64,000 bases of DNA from Rhynochetos jubatus (Eukaryota; Chordata; Aves; Eurypygiformes; Rhynochetidae): contig CM050664.1 in the NCBI GenBank assembly GCA_027574665.1, positions 18,316,774 through 18,380,773 on the forward strand. Reading direction: 5' to 3'. Position 1 is the first letter of the stretch; every line of letters starts with the position of its first letter. Shown piece by piece: positions 1 to 12,590 of the stretch. Both the position numbers and the translations under genes were made by a program. The notes under the pieces are model-generated. The model did no database searches. It was not told where the DNA came from and worked only from the letters and a program-made list of their open reading frames with translations.

Positions 1-2764
1 ATTCTCACCGTTAAAAATCAGTGACGTGTATAAAGCTGCAAACTGTTTCCATGATAACTTACCAACAGAGTAAGATTTGTCTTTTTCCTTGGAAGCCTCT
101 CCAGTTTGACTGTAAGAAACAAAACAATTTAAAAACATTTTTTTCCCAAAGGATTAATTTTCCGTTACATATTGATATACACTTGACAAACAGCTCCTAC
201 CATACAACCATCATTCCTTACCTACCAATTACTGAGAGTCATTTTGTTGAAAGCCCATTATACACTCCTACCATGAGTAGATCAGCATCATGCCTCTATG
301 AAACAGTCCATTGATATGGGCGTAATTAGATTTTTATCAGTTTCAGCTAGGTGTAACCATTTCATTATAATTGACCTGGATTAGTTTCTACATGTCTCCC
401 TCATTAAAACGTATAGCACCTGTGCTAATGGGTTTTGTTTCTATCAAGATATAATGAGGACTGGCATATCTGCATATTCTCCGAGCGCACCAAGAACAGA
501 GACAAATACTCCATTTTATTACCATCTGACAGAGACATAATGATTGCGGAGAAACTCATTACCATCAGATTATGCAATGATTTAACTTGAAAACCTTGCC
601 GTGCTGCAGCCTGGCAGTGGTAGAGCTTTTGGAAATGCGTGGTTTTTTGTTTGAGTAGTGTGAGCTGAGCTGATTCCATTCTCCCCATGTGCTGTACACA
701 GTCTATTTGCTTTGCAGATTTCCGACTGATTTTGAGTGTATTTCATTACTGTGCTGTGTAATTAGGGAATATCACTGGAAGATGGTTAGAAAAACACATG
801 ATGGAACTACAGGTAGTGCAGGAAGCTTGTAGAAAAGGCACGACTTTAAAAATATTTTTTCCTTCTCTCTCAGTACTCCCTCACTTGCACACCCTTGTAA
901 CACTGTGGTTTGCAGGTAAGACATCACTGTGCCTCCTCTTTTGCCACAGCTGGTGAAAGAGTTCTTGCTGCTCTTGGTCAACTTTTCTGCAGCTTTGCAG
1001 ATACAGACGGGAACTTACAGATAAAAGCTTTTCAGCTGTAATTTGTGTCTTCAGTCTCTGTGCAATGTACCCTCTTCCAAACGCTACTGCTGAACTGGTT
1101 TCTTCAGAGCTCAGTTTAGACCATGACAGAAAATGTCACTGAGCACGGTTTATCATTTGAACACAAACCCCCTCAGTAATGCAGAATAACACAGCTCATC
1201 TGGCAAGTGCTGGCTGCTGTCTCTCTGCCTCCATGCTAGACAGGAGAGAGGGTGGTGTGCTAATTTCTCTCTGTCACCTGAGATAAGAGGTCCTTAAATA
1301 TACTGCATATGCATATGGTAGCCACAAATGCCGGTTCTAACCCCTTCTAGCCTGTTGGACCACTTCACCTTGAGGTTTAACAGTTCGCTGTATGTGAAGG
1401 CATGGGTGCTTTAGAGAGTGATGTCGCTGCTCTTCCTTACATTGAGTAGTAATACTTCTGTAAGTAGCCGAAATTATTGTACTCTGACAAGTGCTCATTA
1501 GCTTGAATTAAACGTTTTATTGTCTCCATGCAGTTTCTAGAGAGGAAACATCCGTATTGCAAATTACTCACTAATTAACAATCTCGGTAACTACTAGTAA
1601 AGAGATAAAGACAGAACTTATTTCTGTCCTAGCCAGAATGGATATTTCTAGTGCAGGAACCATGGATGGTAGCGGTGATCAGAAAGACAGACAGTACGTT
1701 GTTCTGGAAGCAGTGCTTCCATTGCCCATTTCAGTGTGTGGAATTCACAATGTTGAAATACGTTTAAAAGTTCATTCTTCCATATATGTATGTATACACA
1801 ATACACACTTTGTAATGGGGGACAGTAAGAGAGTTTTGTAATTTTGTAAACCTTTTAGAGTTCAAGAATTGTGTTAATGTTTTGAATTTCCAATACTGAG
1901 CTGTTGTAACCAAAAATCCAGAGTTTGGGGTGTCATTGACATTTAAATCATTGGATAGCTACTGCAGCAATTTTGATCCCTTTAAAAATCATTTGTTCTT
2001 TTAAATAAGTTCAGTTACTAAAGAAACATACAGAATGTTCACACAGATGTAATTTATTTGGTTAGCAAGAAGGGGAGTGACTCAGGTAGCAATCTAACTT
2101 TAGCTATTTAATTTCAATACTGTAAAGTAAGCAGGTAGAGATTATTTCGGGCTGTCCTTTAGAGGAAACAACCTGTCTCCTGTGCTGATAGACACTAAAT
2201 ATGGATACCTAATGAGACAGTGCTTTGTATTCATCAAGAAAAATGACGGGGATGTTTCATAAACCTATTTTCATCTAATCAGCAATGAGAGCTTTGCAAT
2301 ACAATGACTTGCAAGACTTAATTCAATTCTGAGCTTGTTTACCTGTGTTTTAGTATTAAGAAAGGAAGAGGATGGGGAAACTTCTGTCTCTTTTTGTGAA
2401 CACTGGTGAGCAGGTCCACAGATTCAAATGCCTGCTGAAAAAGATAATGCAAAATTGATAAAATAGGCTGTGCATACCTGAAGATAGATGGATGGCTTTC
2501 TCCATATTCAGTGTTTGATCATGTAAGTAATTTAACTGTGTTATGTCATAGAATTGTAAACACAGTATTTCACCTGGGAGAACCACTATCGGTTTATAGA
2601 GCAGGTTTCCCAGTTGGAAAATGAACCATATGGTGCATATGTCAGACCAGGGGAAGGAGGTAAGCGTCTCAATACATAGAGTTAGCAGATTGGCTCTTAA
2701 TTAAGATCAGATGGTGCCTACCATTAATCAGATACCCAGGCTATTTATAGTTGCCTTGATCTTG
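1..2764. other. non-genic single-copy DNA
   Basis: I see no supported gene here. Reading frames are under 100 codons, lack family motifs and overlap on both strands. The stretch is AT-rich and contains a POU-type octamer palindrome near 1303-1314, listed separately. The rest looks like ordinary intronic or intergenic vertebrate DNA. Confidence 0.7.
1303..1314. promoter_or_regulatory. possible POU-dimer (MORE-like) site
   Basis: The bases CTGCATATGCAT match the palindromic POU homodimer element (ATGCATATGCAT) at 11 of 12 positions. An E-box (CACCTG) and a GATA motif (AGATAA) lie about 30 bases upstream, near 1275-1285. Seen: the motif matches only. Such short motifs occur often by chance in AT-rich DNA, so any enhancer role is inference. 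Confidence 0.15.
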
Positions 2765-2765
2765 G

Positions 2766-2824
2766 GTGTAAACTTGTGTGAACAAATTTCTCCACTCAAC
2801 CAAAATCAATGGAGTTTCACTGAG
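2766..2824. repeat. relic of ancient palindromic amniote repeat
   Basis: The stretch contains a GTGTAA start and an AATCAATGGAGTTTCACTGA core. This resembles the dispersed amniote repeats whose hairpin arms are built from CCATTGACTTCAATGGG. Other likely copies in this window are near 5856, 8501, 12591, 33846, 38517 and 51231. The match is from memory of the family's look and the copy is well diverged. Confidence 0.3.
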
Positions 2825-3734
2825 TGAGTGAATGTTAAACATGACCCCTAGTCTGTGTTGGGAGAATTCTTGTGTGTGGAGATGAGAACCTATCTGGACA
2901 AGCCATCTGTCTGCTGCTCATGTGGTTGTAAGGTTGTCATTCTTGGAGGAAGGCAACACAGAGCAGCAGCGAACTAGAAAGAGCTGTGCATGATAGAACA
3001 TGTTTCTAGAGTGCAGAAGGGGTGAGATCCCTTAGTTTCTCCACCTGCCTGCTGTATCCATCTAGCTCTTTATCTTCACCATGCTTTCAGATTCTAGAAA
3101 GCACCAAGGCACTCCAGTCTGTTGCAAAAAGCTTATTTGCTCTCAGAAATACTAATGCCTGTTCTTTAAAAACAGTGGTGTATACCGAAGAGATCTTAAA
3201 AGTCTTTGGTGGTCTCCAGATGCCGTCAGCCCAGGTAGTAAGAGAGGAGGAGCCAAGACTTGTCTCTTACCTGTTAGAGAGTTCCTTTATCATACCCTCT
3301 GTACAGCCCTGTGCAGCATAAAGTTGCACCCCTTGGTTTTCACTTCTGACAAATTTTGGTTTATAAATAACTTCTTCATGCAGTCCTGCCTTGCATTGCT
3401 GGTGTTCTAAGCTGAGCAGTGGCTTGAAGGATACAAACTAATAATAAGGTTCTGTTTTGTTTTCTGAGTAGTTTAAGTTAGCCCCAACTGGCCCCTCTGC
3501 AAAGTGGCACAAAAGCATTTGGCAATATTGTGTCAGACCCCACAAAACCTGGCCTGTTTTTCTCACCCAGTGCGTTGCATCAGGCGGGCGTTTCATTATC
3601 AGTAGTGTCACCAAAGAAATCTTTCTGTTGTAACGCAACAAATTATTAGGGGAAGGGAAAAAACCACTCCTCCGGAAGACTCTGTGGATAATAGTTACAA
3701 GCCATATTGGGCAGAATTTCTGCAGATCAAAGCA

Positions 3735-3754
3735 TTTCCTTTCCTTTCCTTTCC
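3735..3754 (+). repeat. (TTTCC)4 microsatellite
   Basis: Four perfect tandem copies of TTTCC. It is short and probably neutral. Confidence 0.8.
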
Positions 3755-4554
3755 TCTGGCTCTCCTCCACTTTGGCCAAGGCAATCACTAGCTATCTGGT
3801 GTATCCATGCATATAGAGTGTGTAAGAAAGTGTCATAGGTTTAGAGTAACGAGAAGGAAAACACACCTCTACACAGAGTTTTTTCCAACAAACTAGGATT
3901 GCTGTCACAACTTAAAACTTTGGAGCTCGAATGCTTCCACATCTTGCATTGTTCTGGCACGCAGAATTTTATGTTGATTGTATTGACTAGAAAAAAGTAA
4001 GGTCACTGCACAGTGAGGCTTTGAGCTTATTACTGATGTTGTAAAGGATTGTTTTTGTTAAGTAAGTACAAGGATATTGGTATCTAAACTATACCATGTG
4101 TTTGTTTCAGGTAAACAATTGCTGTAATTCAATTTATGAGGGGGATCTTTCTCTTAAAAGCTTTGGACATGTCTGCATACAAATAAGAGATTATGATCTT
4201 CAGTCCTACATATTGGAGTGAAAGAAAGCAGGTCATTTCAGTCCAGCAGAAGTTTGTTTATTGTGCAGTTATGAAGTGCAAAAGGTAGGACCCAAAATGA
4301 CAACTAGGGTGCTGACTTAGGAAACCTCCTGTCTTTGGAAACAAGAGTTGTGTTCGTTCTTGTGTTTCTTGAGTTGGGAGACTGCTATGTTTCAATGTTG
4401 TAAAAAGAAAAAAAATCCATATGATAGAAAAAAACCAGTGAAAACTATAGCTGTGCAAAGCTTAGAAGGCTGGGAATTGCTGTTTCCCAAGCACAGGTTT
4501 GTGTTGGCAGTGTACCAAAAGGAGTCTGTTGTTTGTGTTTGCTTGTTTGTTTGG

Positions 4555-4571
4555 TTTTTTCCCCCCCCCCC
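4555..4571 (+). repeat. T6-C11 homopolymer run
   Basis: Six T are followed by eleven C, after a GTTTG-rich stretch from about 4528. The run length is prone to sequencing error and polymorphism. Confidence 0.8.
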
Positions 4572-4932
4572 TTGAGCTGTAAGCAACGCTGGAGGTTACT
4601 CTGGAGGGAGCAATATTTGGTGTGGTAATGGGATATGAAAGAAACCAATTTGTGGTTATCCTTTAAGAATAAATTCTGGGAGAAGTTATTTTACCTCTAT
4701 AAATACTCTGTTCAATCCATATTCCAGAGTTTGGTAAGTGATTCTTTCCAGTAAACAAAACCAATTTTTTTTTATCCTATCTAAAGCCATAAGAGGTTTT
4801 CTAAGTAGTATGGTACACAGTTCAACTCTTTAATATAAATTCTTACCACAGTGGCTGTGTCTGCATGGCCAAGGGAAGCCCTGGAACCAGACCATGAGAC
4901 TGTGCAGCTGCCAGTGTGGCAGTGCGTACCTG

Positions 4933-5514
4933 TGCTGGTTTTGACTGGGCTAGAGTTAATTTTCTTCACAGTAGCTGGTAGGGGGCTGTGTTCTGGATTT
5001 GTGCTGCAGTTTTGATAACACAGGGATGTTTTCGCTGTTGCTGAGCAGTGCTTGCACAGAGTCAAGGCCTTTTCTGCTCCTCACCCCACCCCACCAGCGA
5101 GGAGGCTGGGGGTGCACAAGAAGTTGGGAGTGGACACAGCCGGAACAGCTGATCCCAACTGACCAAAGGGATATTCCACACCATATGGCATCATGCTCAA
5201 TGTATAAAGCGGGGGCAAGAAGGAAGGGGGGACATTCAGAGTGATGGCGTTTGTCTTCCCAAGTCACTGTTACGTGTGATGGAGCCCGGCTGTCCTGGCT
5301 GAACACCTGCCTGCCCATGGGAAGTGGGGAATGAATTCCTTGGTTTGCTTTGCTGGTGTGTGCGGCTTTTGCTTTACCTATTGAACTGTCTGTATCTCAA
5401 CCCCCAAGTTTTCTCGCTTTTACCCTTCTGATTCTCTCCCCCATGCTGCTGGGGGGGGGGGAGCGAGCAGCCGTGTGGTGCTTAGCTGCTGTCTGGGGTT
5501 AAACCATGCCAGCA
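4933..5514 (+). mobile_element. solo LTR of an avian ERVL-like endogenous retrovirus
   Basis: This 582-base element begins TGCTGG and ends CCAGCA, a short terminal inverted repeat of the TG...CA type expected of LTRs. The sequence closely follows an LTR I recall as abundant in bird genomes. It opens with a tract running into AGAGTTAATTTTCTTC, has a GC-rich middle, a TATAAA box at 5203-5208, a T-rich part ending in CTGTCTGTATCTCAACCCCC, a G11 run at 5451-5461, and a GGGGTTAAACCATGCCAGCA end. The TATA box places U3 on the left, so the element reads on the plus strand. No gag, pol or env remnants flank it, so it is a solo LTR left by recombination. Flanking pentamers (ACCTG and CCCTT) share only three of five bases, so no clear target-site duplication survives. 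ERVL-like assignment is from memory. Confidence that it is an LTR is high; confidence in the exact family is moderate. Confidence 0.8.
5203..5208 (+). promoter_or_regulatory. TATA box inside the LTR
   Basis: TATAAA lies inside the LTR about 270 bases from its left end, preceded by a CCATATGGCATCATG stretch. This is the expected position of the U3 core promoter. Present-day activity is unknown. Confidence 0.5.
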
Positions 5515-5855
5515 CCCTTTGCAGTGTGCGATGTGCGGAGGCTGGGAGGTACCTTGTGGTCGTGTCCCACCTGGCCAGTCTCCCTGCTGCTGCCAGCCAG
5601 TCTGTAGGGTTGTGAGTGCTGTGCCTTGCACAATCCCTCCTGGGGCGTATAGGTATAGAGCCAGAGATAAATCCTGCAGTGGTGATTTCCCTTGGTAAAT
5701 GGCACACTGTAACAGAACAACTTCCTTTTATTTGCTGAGCTTTTATTGTCTTTTAATTTAGGTGAGTTTTGGTTTGCTCTAGAGGAGTGTTCTATAAGTC
5801 AGAAACGGTATTCATGAATCTGATAAAGCAAAGACCTGTACTTGCTGTGAAATGT
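5515..5855. other. non-genic DNA, GC-richer flank right of the LTR
   Basis: The first 200 bases to about 5720 have more CpG than the surroundings and carry overlapping minus-strand frames of 73 and 95 codons. I recognise neither a repeat family nor a protein motif in them. Confidence 0.5.
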
Positions 5856-5922
5856 GAGCCTGATTCAAAGCCTGCTTGAGCTCTTGGAAGTATTTCCATT
5901 GATTCCAGCAGACTTGGATCTA
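5856..5922. repeat. relic of ancient palindromic amniote repeat
   Basis: The left arm GCCTGATTCAAAGCC and the right arm ending ATTCCAGCAGACTTGGATC are imperfect reverse complements around a TTTCCATTGATT centre. This is the classic look of the amniote repeat with arms reading 'ggcctgatccaaagccc' and an inverted CCATTGACTTCAATGGG core. The resemblance is by eye and from memory. Confidence 0.45.
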
Positions 5923-8500
5923 TTCTTATTTCTGTGAAAACTCTGTAATAAATGAAGCTGCTTTAGGTCATTGGGCATGAAGGATCGCAGCTGTAGGTAG
6001 AGTGTCATTACTGTGGTGCCAATAATCTCCAGCTGTATTAAGGCTGTTACAAGGTATCCATGGGAAATGGTTCTTTTTCATGTGAGGGACAGATGGCTTC
6101 AGAGTTCTGTAAGAATTTTTTTGGCTTTTTGCTCCTAGTTTGTACTGGTTTCTCTTAAGTTCCTGACTTCTTGGGGTTTTTTCCCCATTGGAGTTCCAGT
6201 CACCCAGGGAGCCAGTAGCTCATTACCGTGCTGGATTCCAAAGTTTGGCTTCTAACCTGGATAATTTATTTAGGCCATCAGCATCTTGCATAAGAGACTT
6301 TACCATGTAGCAATATCAGACTGCATCATTCTCTTATATTAGAGAGTGTGTTTGGTAAACAGTGCTCTGTATGATACTGTGTGTGTACCATGTTACTAGA
6401 ATGTTCTTCCAACTTCACCTTAATGCATAAGATGCTTTTGCAAAACCTAAAATTAAATGTTTCTCCTACTACATTTTTGCTATTTGGTGAACACCTTCTT
6501 CAGATATCTCACTTAACATGTATGTAGCTTTTTCTGTCCAGTCTTTTTTGTTTTTACAGTTTTTAGCAGTGAGGCTGATAGAGCTCAGAAGTGCTTCGTA
6601 GCTAATTACTGCTGCAGGCCCATCAGAGGGGCAAAAAAGCATACAGTGTTGAGATACTCAGCACAGAAACATTGGTTGCTAGCAAGCATTCTGCTGAGAT
6701 TTCAGGAGTCACACGATTTGAAAAAGCTCTTTCTCTCTTGCGTTTCCTCTCCCTTCTCTTCTCTAGCTAGGAGTTATGAAGAAGCTGGAAAATTATATTC
6801 TCTCCCATTCAACCACAGAATATGGTGCAGCAGGTAATGGTGCTGGTGGTGTTGTCGATGTCTCTTGGCTCTGGAACAATGAAGGCAACTCAAAAGGACA
6901 GTGAGGACTGTTCGGTCTTGGACTTCTTCAAATCCTCATCTTCTCTGTTGCATCAGATACCAATTAATGCCAGTAACGGTGGATGGCTTTGATGTGGAGA
7001 CTTCTAAATGAGTAACAGGAATACAACTGCTACCTCATTTTATAGATGTTTCTATACAGACATTCAGAAGTGTCCACTTGTCATTGTGATGTCTGAGATT
7101 TGGGTCAGAGAAAATCCACTTCTTTGCTAGTCTTGTTATGGACTTGATCATTAAAAATCTAAGAAATAATGGCAACATAAAATTGTGGGCATCAAACTAA
7201 GCTGTAGGCAGTCTCCTCGAAATAGGGCTAATTTTTATGTTGGTTTTTTTTTTTTTTAGTTGCCTTTTTTTTTTTTTTAATAATGTTGTCTGCTACTTCA
7301 GAAAAATAACTTTAAGTTTCCAGTTATTTATCTGAATTTTTAAATGCAGGTTGTATTCAGATCATATTTTTCTTTACCTTTCCTTCATCTTTTTTTTTTT
7401 TAGTTTTTTGAGAATATACAAGATATTTTCAGGCAAATTAGAAACAACATGAATTTTGATGACTGGTTTAACTCTGTCAAAAACAAAGCGTAAGGTCTTC
7501 CAGGCACCTTTATTATTATGTTTACTTTATTATTAATTTGAATATTATAACAGTATACTAGATAAAATGTCCAGGTATAATTGCCTATGTATAAAGGAAC
7601 ATATTGACAATAAAAATCTTAATAACTGAAGTGAAAATTGGCAAACAATTACTTTTTCCTTAGAATGAATTAAAAGATAAATGAGGTTGAGTTCACTAAG
7701 CTGTTTACTCTGGCCATATTGCTGGCAAATATATTCTGAGTTTTCTAAAGCAACTAACTGAGGAACAAATTGGAGTGTCTTGCTTTAATTATACCATGTC
7801 ATTCAAATGCCAGAGACACTGTAGGCAGGTCTAAAGTAGCATTAAAGAAACCCAGTTATGTTATTTATAGGCATTATACCATTGATGCTCCTAAAATTTA
7901 AACATGGTGCTAAGTAATTTTCCTTGCCCCGTCAATATTTTTCCACCCATTTCTACTGCTGCCTTGTGTTTGACTGAGTTGCATATTACTCCAGAAAGCT
8001 CTGTCCTGGGATTTCATTTTTTTTGGAGGTTAGTCTTCGCATTCAAAGATGCACAGGTTCAGATATTTTCTAAATCGTTTCGATTTGGTGTGTTCAAATA
8101 GAATCCTCTGAAATATGTTGAACCCTGACTTCTGGAAATTGGAATTTGAAGGGAATGGATAGCAAGTGTACAACATTTAATATTGGTTTAGCTAAATAAG
8201 AGAAAATTTATGAGAAATCAGCAAAACCCGAGTCTCCATCCCTACCCTGTTCCTTTGTCCAGTTCTGTGCAGGTTGTTTTCAGTACTGCACGTTCCCTTC
8301 TTTACTGGGATTGGAAAACTTGGTATTCTGATTCCTGCCTGGTCTTCCCAGTTTGAGAAACTAACTTTAACGTATCAGTTAAGATGAGAAACACTCTTGC
8401 CCTTGCATACACCTATGGAGCTTCCTGATGGCCATGTGGATGAAGCCCAAGCTCTTGTAGTGGTTGCCCATGGTGAAAGCCCAACTGCTTTTGTGCATAA
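5923..8500. other. non-genic DNA with clustered T tracts
   Basis: No supported gene. Three long T runs lie at 7244-7257, 7265-7278 and 7390-7401. The stretch from about 7280 to 7680 is strongly AT-rich. Confidence 0.65.
7244..7401 (+). repeat. cluster of poly(T) tracts
   Basis: T14 at 7244-7257, T14 at 7265-7278 and T12 at 7390-7401 sit within 160 bases. Poly(T) on this strand could be the tail of an old minus-strand retrocopy, but I see no recognisable cDNA to the right. Simple slippage is enough to explain it. Confidence 0.7.
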
Positions 8501-8557
8501 CAGACCTCTGGGCATGGATAGAGCGTGCTTGCATGGATCCAGTTGTAGGATCAAAGC
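8501..8557. repeat. relic of ancient amniote repeat (GGATC-arm type)
   Basis: CTTGCATGGATCCAGTTGTAGGATCAAAGCT resembles, as two half-motifs (CATGGATCCAGTTG and TAGGATCAAAGC), the amniote repeat that carries 'ccatgtggatctaattgcaggatcagggcc'. It lies in a region open in several frames on both strands (8379-8791), which may reflect the repeat and not coding. Confidence 0.3.
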
Positions 8558-11500
8558 TCTCATTAGCTCTGCCTAGGCTTTTGTTGGGAGCTGATCTTTC
8601 ATTTGCACAGATCTCTGCTTTACCACTGTGGAAGCGTGTAGCAAGGTCACATGAATTTGCAAACTGGCTGAGCAGAGGGACTGTAACCACCACATTAATT
8701 CCTGCTCTTGTGACACAGCCGGAACTTTGCAGCCCACCCGGCTGCGTGTATTGCACCCAGCCCTACATACACATGTAGGAAGAAAACTCATCTGTCTCCT
8801 TCAGCTAAAAGATTTTTACTGACCCTAATTAAATAATTATTCTCATGATATAGTGCTGCCTTCTTGTCATCTCTTTCTGGTCCTGAATTCACTATAGGGT
8901 TTGCACCATCCAGGAACCTGCATGTTTCAGAATAGCTTTCAGTGAATAACTGTGTTGCACTAATTCAGTGGGGAACAGTCAGGACAGAGGGGTTTAGCCC
9001 AAAAGCTAGCATTTCTGTAACAATGCCATTGATTGTCTAAATGATAGTAAGTGTAGTTTCACATGCACTTTGAGCCAGCATAAGCAAACATGTCTGCCAA
9101 GAACAGCAGTTCAGCCCTCCCTATGCCCCTGGCTACTTTGTCCCATTCCAAAATTGCCCTCTTTGGTGAACTATATTGTTTTCATTAAGATAAGTTCCCA
9201 GATCCACTTCCCCACATGGCCACACAGATACTTGTCAACACTATGAAGGAGTGGAGCTGGGAACAAACAACTGGAACCTGGGGGGAGGGCAGGGCTGCCT
9301 CTCCTGGTGTCTGTCCTAGCTGAAGCCAGCTTAAAGTGTATGTGAAACTACTGCCTCACATAAAAATAATGGTATTTCACATCTTGCTCCTTTAGTTCTT
9401 CACAGGGTTCCCACTTCAAAGTGCCTGTGCTGTAACATCTGGTTAGAAGAGCTGCTGAGAGAATATTTGTTATGTATGAGAAAATGGAGTGGGTTAAGGT
9501 GGAGTTGGAAAAAGAGTTGGATTGGCTTTCTCAAGTCAAGAAATCTAGAGTTTATTGCAGGGACAGAGTGGGGGAATGGTTCTGGAGACATTTTAAAAAT
9601 CCATCATCGTGAGTCATGGATTTTCCTGGACTATTTGCTTGCTTTTCCTAGCAGGTTTATTGGCTGGTAGACCCTCTGATTCTGTAGCAGCCAGTGCAAA
9701 TTTAAGTAGATTTTGAGTTGTTTTATGTTACACACGTCTGTTACTTCTCTGGCTTTGGATCTGGGGGAAAGCAGGTAGATGGTGTCAGGCCACCTCAGCT
9801 CCCTGTCTTACCTGAACATGCGTTGCTGCCCTGTGGAGTACTGAAACACCATCTACTTCCAGCACTGGGATCGCTGCCAGCTGGAGAAACATGGGGCACT
9901 TGGACAGACTGAATACATTGCCCCATGAGCTAGATCACAAGGTGGACCTGTTTAGTTTCTTGTTGTGCTTGCTGCATGGTTAACTCTGTGAGGGACTTGC
10001 TCATTCTTATGCAGGGCCATCTTTACTCAGTCTCACCAGTAATGTCACTGCAACTCAGATTTAAGTGGCCAATTTTTTAAAAGCTGCTACAGTCTTTAGG
10101 CTCCTAATGACTCCTAACACATGAAGTGAATTCCTATTCACTGAGACTGAAACAAAAATAAAAGAAGAGAGCTCAGTGCTTTTTCTGTGTGCTTTTCTTG
10201 CCTTTTCATGGGTGAATTATTATAAAGGAAGCTATGTATCCATGGAGACATGCATTATTATAATGATAACTGGAAGGGGCTTCCTGTTGAGGAAATAATA
10301 AGTGTATCCTGGGTTGAATAAACTCCAAGAGAGAAAACTCTCTCCTTCTGCCTGTCCCAGCATGGTGCCCCTCTGCTGGAGCCCGGACGATTTCTACATA
10401 TACGACAAGGGAGAGGCTGCTTCTCACAGCACCCATCTCTGGCTGTGTTAGGATCTCCAAATGGGAACCCACATGGGAGGTAATAGAGCTAAGAAATGCA
10501 TTTACCTCCCTCTAGCTCCCATCTGCTGTCATCTCTCAGGCAGGAGCCCTGCCAGTGATAAAGTAGGGATGGGAGCACAGCAATGGGGAAGGGATGAAAT
10601 GTTATCCGTTTGCTGTGCGAAGGCTCCTGGGCTGCTATGGGAGGAGAAGGGCTCTCAGGGGAGAACGCTGTAATCTGTGAGTTTGAGAAGCAGAGCTGCT
10701 AGAATAGCAACCACTTGAGTGCTTTTCTCTATTAAGGACTGTTTTACAGGAAGGAACGAAAGGGAAATCTTAGAGGATTCCTCTTTTTTTTTTTTTTTAC
10801 TAACTTCTGCAGCAGCACGCAGCCTGGCCCTCAGTCCTCCGAGGCAACTGCATACAGCCTGTAAATGGGGAATGCTGGTAGAGAAGACAGGAAGGATAAC
10901 CATGGGAAAACTGTTCGGCTAAAGTCTTCCTCCTTTCTATGCACATTTACTTCTCCTGTGCACCTTTTGAACAGTTATGGTTGTTGGCTGGAGGATTTGC
11001 CCAAGGTTGTCATAGGGGTTTTAGATTTTGTTTTGAGTAGCTGGGGAAACATATCTGTTCCAGCAGGAAGAGCAGAGAACCATGAAGAGTGTATGGCTGA
11101 TTGAAAAAGAGAAAATAAAATTACAATAATTAAAGGAAATCACTGACCTTGGATTAAATGTTGCTGTCAGCTGCTCAGAGCATGGAGCTTTGCATAGCTA
11201 TGGGGCGATTATGCAGATCAAATGCACAACCAACCAGAAAATAGGAATTCTGTTTTGTGAAAAGCTACAATTGTGCAACAGTACCACAACAGCATCTCTG
11301 CACCCAGGGTGACTGGGGCAGGACTCCTTCAATCTGTGTCACTAACCCCCCCCACAGAGACCAATCAAATTCTCCTTCATTCAAAATCCTTTTATTCTAG
11401 ATAAAAATTTCATGGTTAATCATTATCATCTTGTTCCCTTGCTAGGTAATTAGTATTGCATTGTTGCTTTGTGCCTTTCCCTATGTTCCCTTCATGTTAG

Positions 11501-12590
11501 AGAAGTTTAATTGACATTAAACGAAGAGGAAATTAAAGGGATTTTAATCAGTTGGTCTGTCCTATCTGTTTTAAAAAGAAAAGCTGGAGTAATAGAAAAA
11601 TAGGCTGGTGTCTATGCTCTCTTATCATCCGTTTTGCTATTCATTACTGAATTGATGAGAATGTCTGCTTTGCATATTTAATCATATAACTGATTAAAGT
11701 ACTGCCAGGGTTTCTTCCTGTTAGTGGTTCTATAGGCAATGTTATAGGTGGTCAATAGGCTTTTGCCTAACTATCGCCTCAACTTTTTTCAGTTTTCACT
11801 TGCAAACCAACACTGTGAGTGAAAAATGGATGCTTACTGCAGTTTTCTCAAAACTTTGTTGGTATCTACAGCAAGACTTCAACTCATAGAGAGCAAAGTA
11901 AGAAAATAATCTTCTTATCTGTGAGAACTCTTTCAGTGTATACTTTAACATAAGGGTTTGCTTGAAGCTGTTTATTTAAAGATTTTCTGAATCAAGACTT
12001 CCGTGCATTAATCTCACAGAATCTACAAATGCCCAGTGTCTTAGTTATAAAATGATTAGTAAACTTATTAATAAGGCAGCAAGAGAGTAATATAGGTTAG
12101 AAAAAAGAATATTTTCAGCCGCATTAAATATTCAAATCTTGAGAATTTAAAGCAATCTAAATAATATGTTCTTTCTGGAATTTGGTCCAACAAGTAAAAT
12201 CAGTTTAATATACTTTAATGTCCTGGATAAAAAGAAAAAAAATTGGTCTCATTTTTCTTAACCAAAAGCATTGAAGAACTCTTACTGTTTTTCAGTGTTT
12301 CTTCTGGTGAAGAACAAATATGATTTTTGAACACAGTATTCATTAGGCTTTCTCTTTTCCTGGAATTTGCAACAAAATCAGAGAACATTTTTTAAATATC
12401 CTTGGAGAAATTTGCTACAAGAATAGGACTTCTGTAGTTTATTACATGCTGTTCAGAGGTGAACTCAAACATGCCTCTACAAGGCGATTAATACAAAGCA
12501 AATTGTTAGGGACTTCAGGCTCTACGCACTGGAATAAGCAGGAGGGCTCTGACCGATTTCAGGGTGCTTGAAGTCAGGCAGTGGAAATGA
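8558..12590. other. non-genic single-copy DNA
   Basis: No supported gene. Short frames in the GC-richer patches at 9718-9912 and 10206-10673 show no domain and have counterparts on the opposite strand. A T15 run lies at 10784-10798. The segment 11350-12450 is AT-rich and featureless by eye. Confidence 0.6.
10784..10798 (+). repeat. poly(T) tract
   Basis: Fifteen uninterrupted T. No retrocopy body is recognisable on either side. Confidence 0.8.

Larger units (their letters stand above)
2825..4932. other. non-genic single-copy DNA before the LTR
   Basis: No supported gene. The stretch holds the TTTCC microsatellite and a TGTTTG-rich run ending in T6C11 at 4555-4571. Several overlapping frames at 4258-4648 exist only because that region is low in stops on both strands; none shows a domain. 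Confidence 0.65.

Noticed and set aside
2581-2661. Possible mini-exon between TTTCCCAG and GTAAGCG at about 2612-2657
   Set aside because: Only about 15 codons and open in two frames; nothing separates it from chance splice-like motifs.
5181-5188. SRF-type CArG box CCATATGG in the LTR
   Set aside because: The inner A/T run is four bases, not six, so it is not a CArG box.
8379-8791. Several overlapping frames of 62 to 125 codons on both strands
   Set aside because: The region includes a likely ancient repeat relic; openness in many frames argues against one real coding frame.
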